DNA of 64,000 bases from JADLGL01 sp963823045 (GTDB taxonomy: Bacteria; Pseudomonadota; Alphaproteobacteria; Rhizobiales; Kaistiaceae): the NCBI GenBank assembly GCA_963823045.1, contig CAWGKA010000009.1, forward strand, positions 248,001-312,000, in the 5' to 3' direction. Both the position numbers and the translations under genes were made by a program. Of this stretch, positions 63,073-64,000 are shown piece after piece. Under the pieces are notes generated by a model that was given only the letters and a program-made list of their open reading frames with translations, searched no databases and had not been told where the DNA came from. The number at the start of each line of letters is the position of its first letter. Positions within the stretch are counted from its first letter, which is position 1.

Positions 63073-63906
63073 GCCGAAGCCTCGAGGTCGGCAACGATCA
63101 GCGCGCGCAATTCAGGCGTTACCTTCGGCCGCGCGCCGAACCATTTTTCGAACCCCGGCACGGCCTGGTGCAGCAGCATGCCGAGCCCATCGACGGTGAC
63201 ATGACCTCGCGCCCGCGCGTCGCGAAGGAGCCATGTATCGAGGGGGGCATAAACAAGGTCGTTGACCGCGGCGTTTTCGTTGAGCGCCGACAGGTCGATT
63301 TCGGGAGGCGGCTGGCCCGCCATGCCGAGCGACGTCGCATTGACGAGGAGACGAGCGACCGGCAGCCATTCAGCGAGGTCGCGCCAACCGGCGGGGCGTA
63401 TGCCAGTGCCGTATTGCAGGGCCAAGCCTGTTGGCGCGATCGAGCGAGCGATTGACGACGACAACCGGATCGAAGCCGCGCTGCAGCAACGCCCATACAA
63501 CGGCGCGCGATGCGCCGCCGGCGCCGAGCACGACGGCGACGCCGCCCTCGCCGTCCCAGCCGGGTGCACCGTGATCGAGATTGGCAAGGAAGCCTTCGGC
63601 GTCGGTATTGGTACCGAACAAGCGATTGTCTTCGAGCCACAGCGTGTTGACGGCGCCTAGCGCGGCGGCAACCGAATCGACCTCCGCAGCGCGAAAGGCA
63701 TTCTCCTTGTACGGCACCGTGACATTGCCTCCCACGAACCCACTATCGGCAAATCCGGCCAGGAAGCTGTCGATGCGATCCGGCTCGATCGCCGCGGCGA
63801 CATAGTCACCATCGATGCCGAACTCGCGCAGCCAATAGCGATGGATCAAGGGCGAGCGCGAATGCGCCACTGGCCAGCCTATGACGCAGGCCGTTCCCAC
63901 TGTCAC
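63069..63906 (-). CDS. aroE: Shikimate dehydrogenase, frameshifted
   Basis: NADPH-dependent reduction of 3-dehydroshikimate. About 278 residues. CVIGWPVAHSRSPLIHRYWL, GGNVTVPYKENAF (catalytic Lys), TDAEGFLANL and VVLGAGGASRAVVWALLQRG (cofactor) are in the first frame. The second has LLVNATSLGMAG, DLVYAPLDTWLLRDARARG and GLGMLLHQAVPGFEKWFG. One indel near 63425. GTG start at 63906 overlaps the maf stop (GTGA). The end overlaps the coaE start. Confidence 0.94.
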
Positions 63907-64000
63907 AGCGCGATCGCCCCGAGGCGGCGCAGGGAGGCAAGAAGCGGGATCAGGGGCAAACCAAGAATGGTGAAATAGTCTCCATCGATGCGCTCGAAGA
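63903..64000 (-). CDS. maf: Maf family nucleotide pyrophosphatase, C-terminal part (cut by window edge)
   Basis: Only the last 31 codons are in the window: FERIDGDYFTILGLPLIPLL followed by ASLRRLGAIAL. G-D-Y-x-T/N-V-x-GLPL-x-P-L is the Maf C-terminus. Maf proteins hydrolyse non-canonical or canonical nucleotides and can arrest septation. The order maf-aroE-coaE-dnaQ is conserved in rhizobia. Confidence 0.88.
   Translation of the reverse strand, partial: FERIDGDYFTILGLPLIPLLASLRRLGAIAL

Noticed and set aside
1..64000. CRISPR arrays, insertion sequences, prophage genes, rRNA
   Set aside because: No regularly spaced repeats, transposase or phage motifs, or rRNA segments were seen in the window.

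Overview
The window is high-GC DNA from an alphaproteobacterium, most likely a member of the Hyphomicrobiales (Rhizobiales). Three things point there: the PhyR-NepR-EcfG general stress response (GSR); the serine-cycle pair mtkA/mtkB with a malyl-CoA lyase; and the rhizobial gene neighbourhoods hisB-hisH-hisA-hisF-hisE-coaA, hslV-hslU, secB/dnaQ/coaE/aroE/maf and hrcA/rph. No phage, IS element or CRISPR array was seen.

Region 1 (1-25.1 kb) is a stress island. It holds phyR, an ecfG-nepR operon, a second nepR paralogue and two HWE/HisKA_2-type sensor kinases. Around them sit many small proteins of stress-associated families (DUF892, CsbD, DUF3309, DUF1328, DUF3008, ElaB/YqjD-like, PRC-barrel, MgtC, CDF, ExoD). 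By eye I found twelve exact GGAAC-N16/17-CGTT EcfG-type promoters in the first 20 kb, plus about seven one-mismatch variants, nearly all 15-170 bases upstream of these genes. Two of the exact sites precede a lanthanide-type PQQ alcohol dehydrogenase (xoxF-like, 19830-21779) and a XoxJ-like periplasmic binding protein (1361-2203). This suggests that a periplasmic PQQ/lanthanide alcohol oxidation system is part of the general stress regulon here. A tRNA-Arg gene (25714-25790) closes the region.

Region 2 (26-38.8 kb) is metabolic and metal-related. It has a copper P-type ATPase with a divergent CsoR-type repressor and a shared palindromic operator. Next is a serine-cycle operon of malyl-CoA lyase, mtkA and mtkB. 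Then come a PQQ-type sugar dehydrogenase, a TipAL-like MerR regulator divergent from an aldo/keto reductase, an FG-GAP protein, a secreted beta-propeller protein and an adenosine kinase.

Region 3 (38.8-64 kb) is core housekeeping: hrcA; rph-rdgB-hemW; a PBP-activator-like lipoprotein divergent from rsmI-yraN-gshB-SDR; comM/yifB; a hybrid histidine kinase; grpE; the his operon with coaA; hslVU; smr; timA; fxsA; secB; dnaQ; coaE; aroE and the end of maf.

Caveat: many genes carry one to four single-base frameshifts, including essential ones (hslU, coaE, dnaQ, hisH, aroE, grpE). Several vanish if one base of a short homopolymer is removed. They are densest at 1-14.5 kb and 49-64 kb. I read most of them as uncorrected long-read indels rather than true pseudogenes, and I list each such gene as one CDS over its inferred full span.
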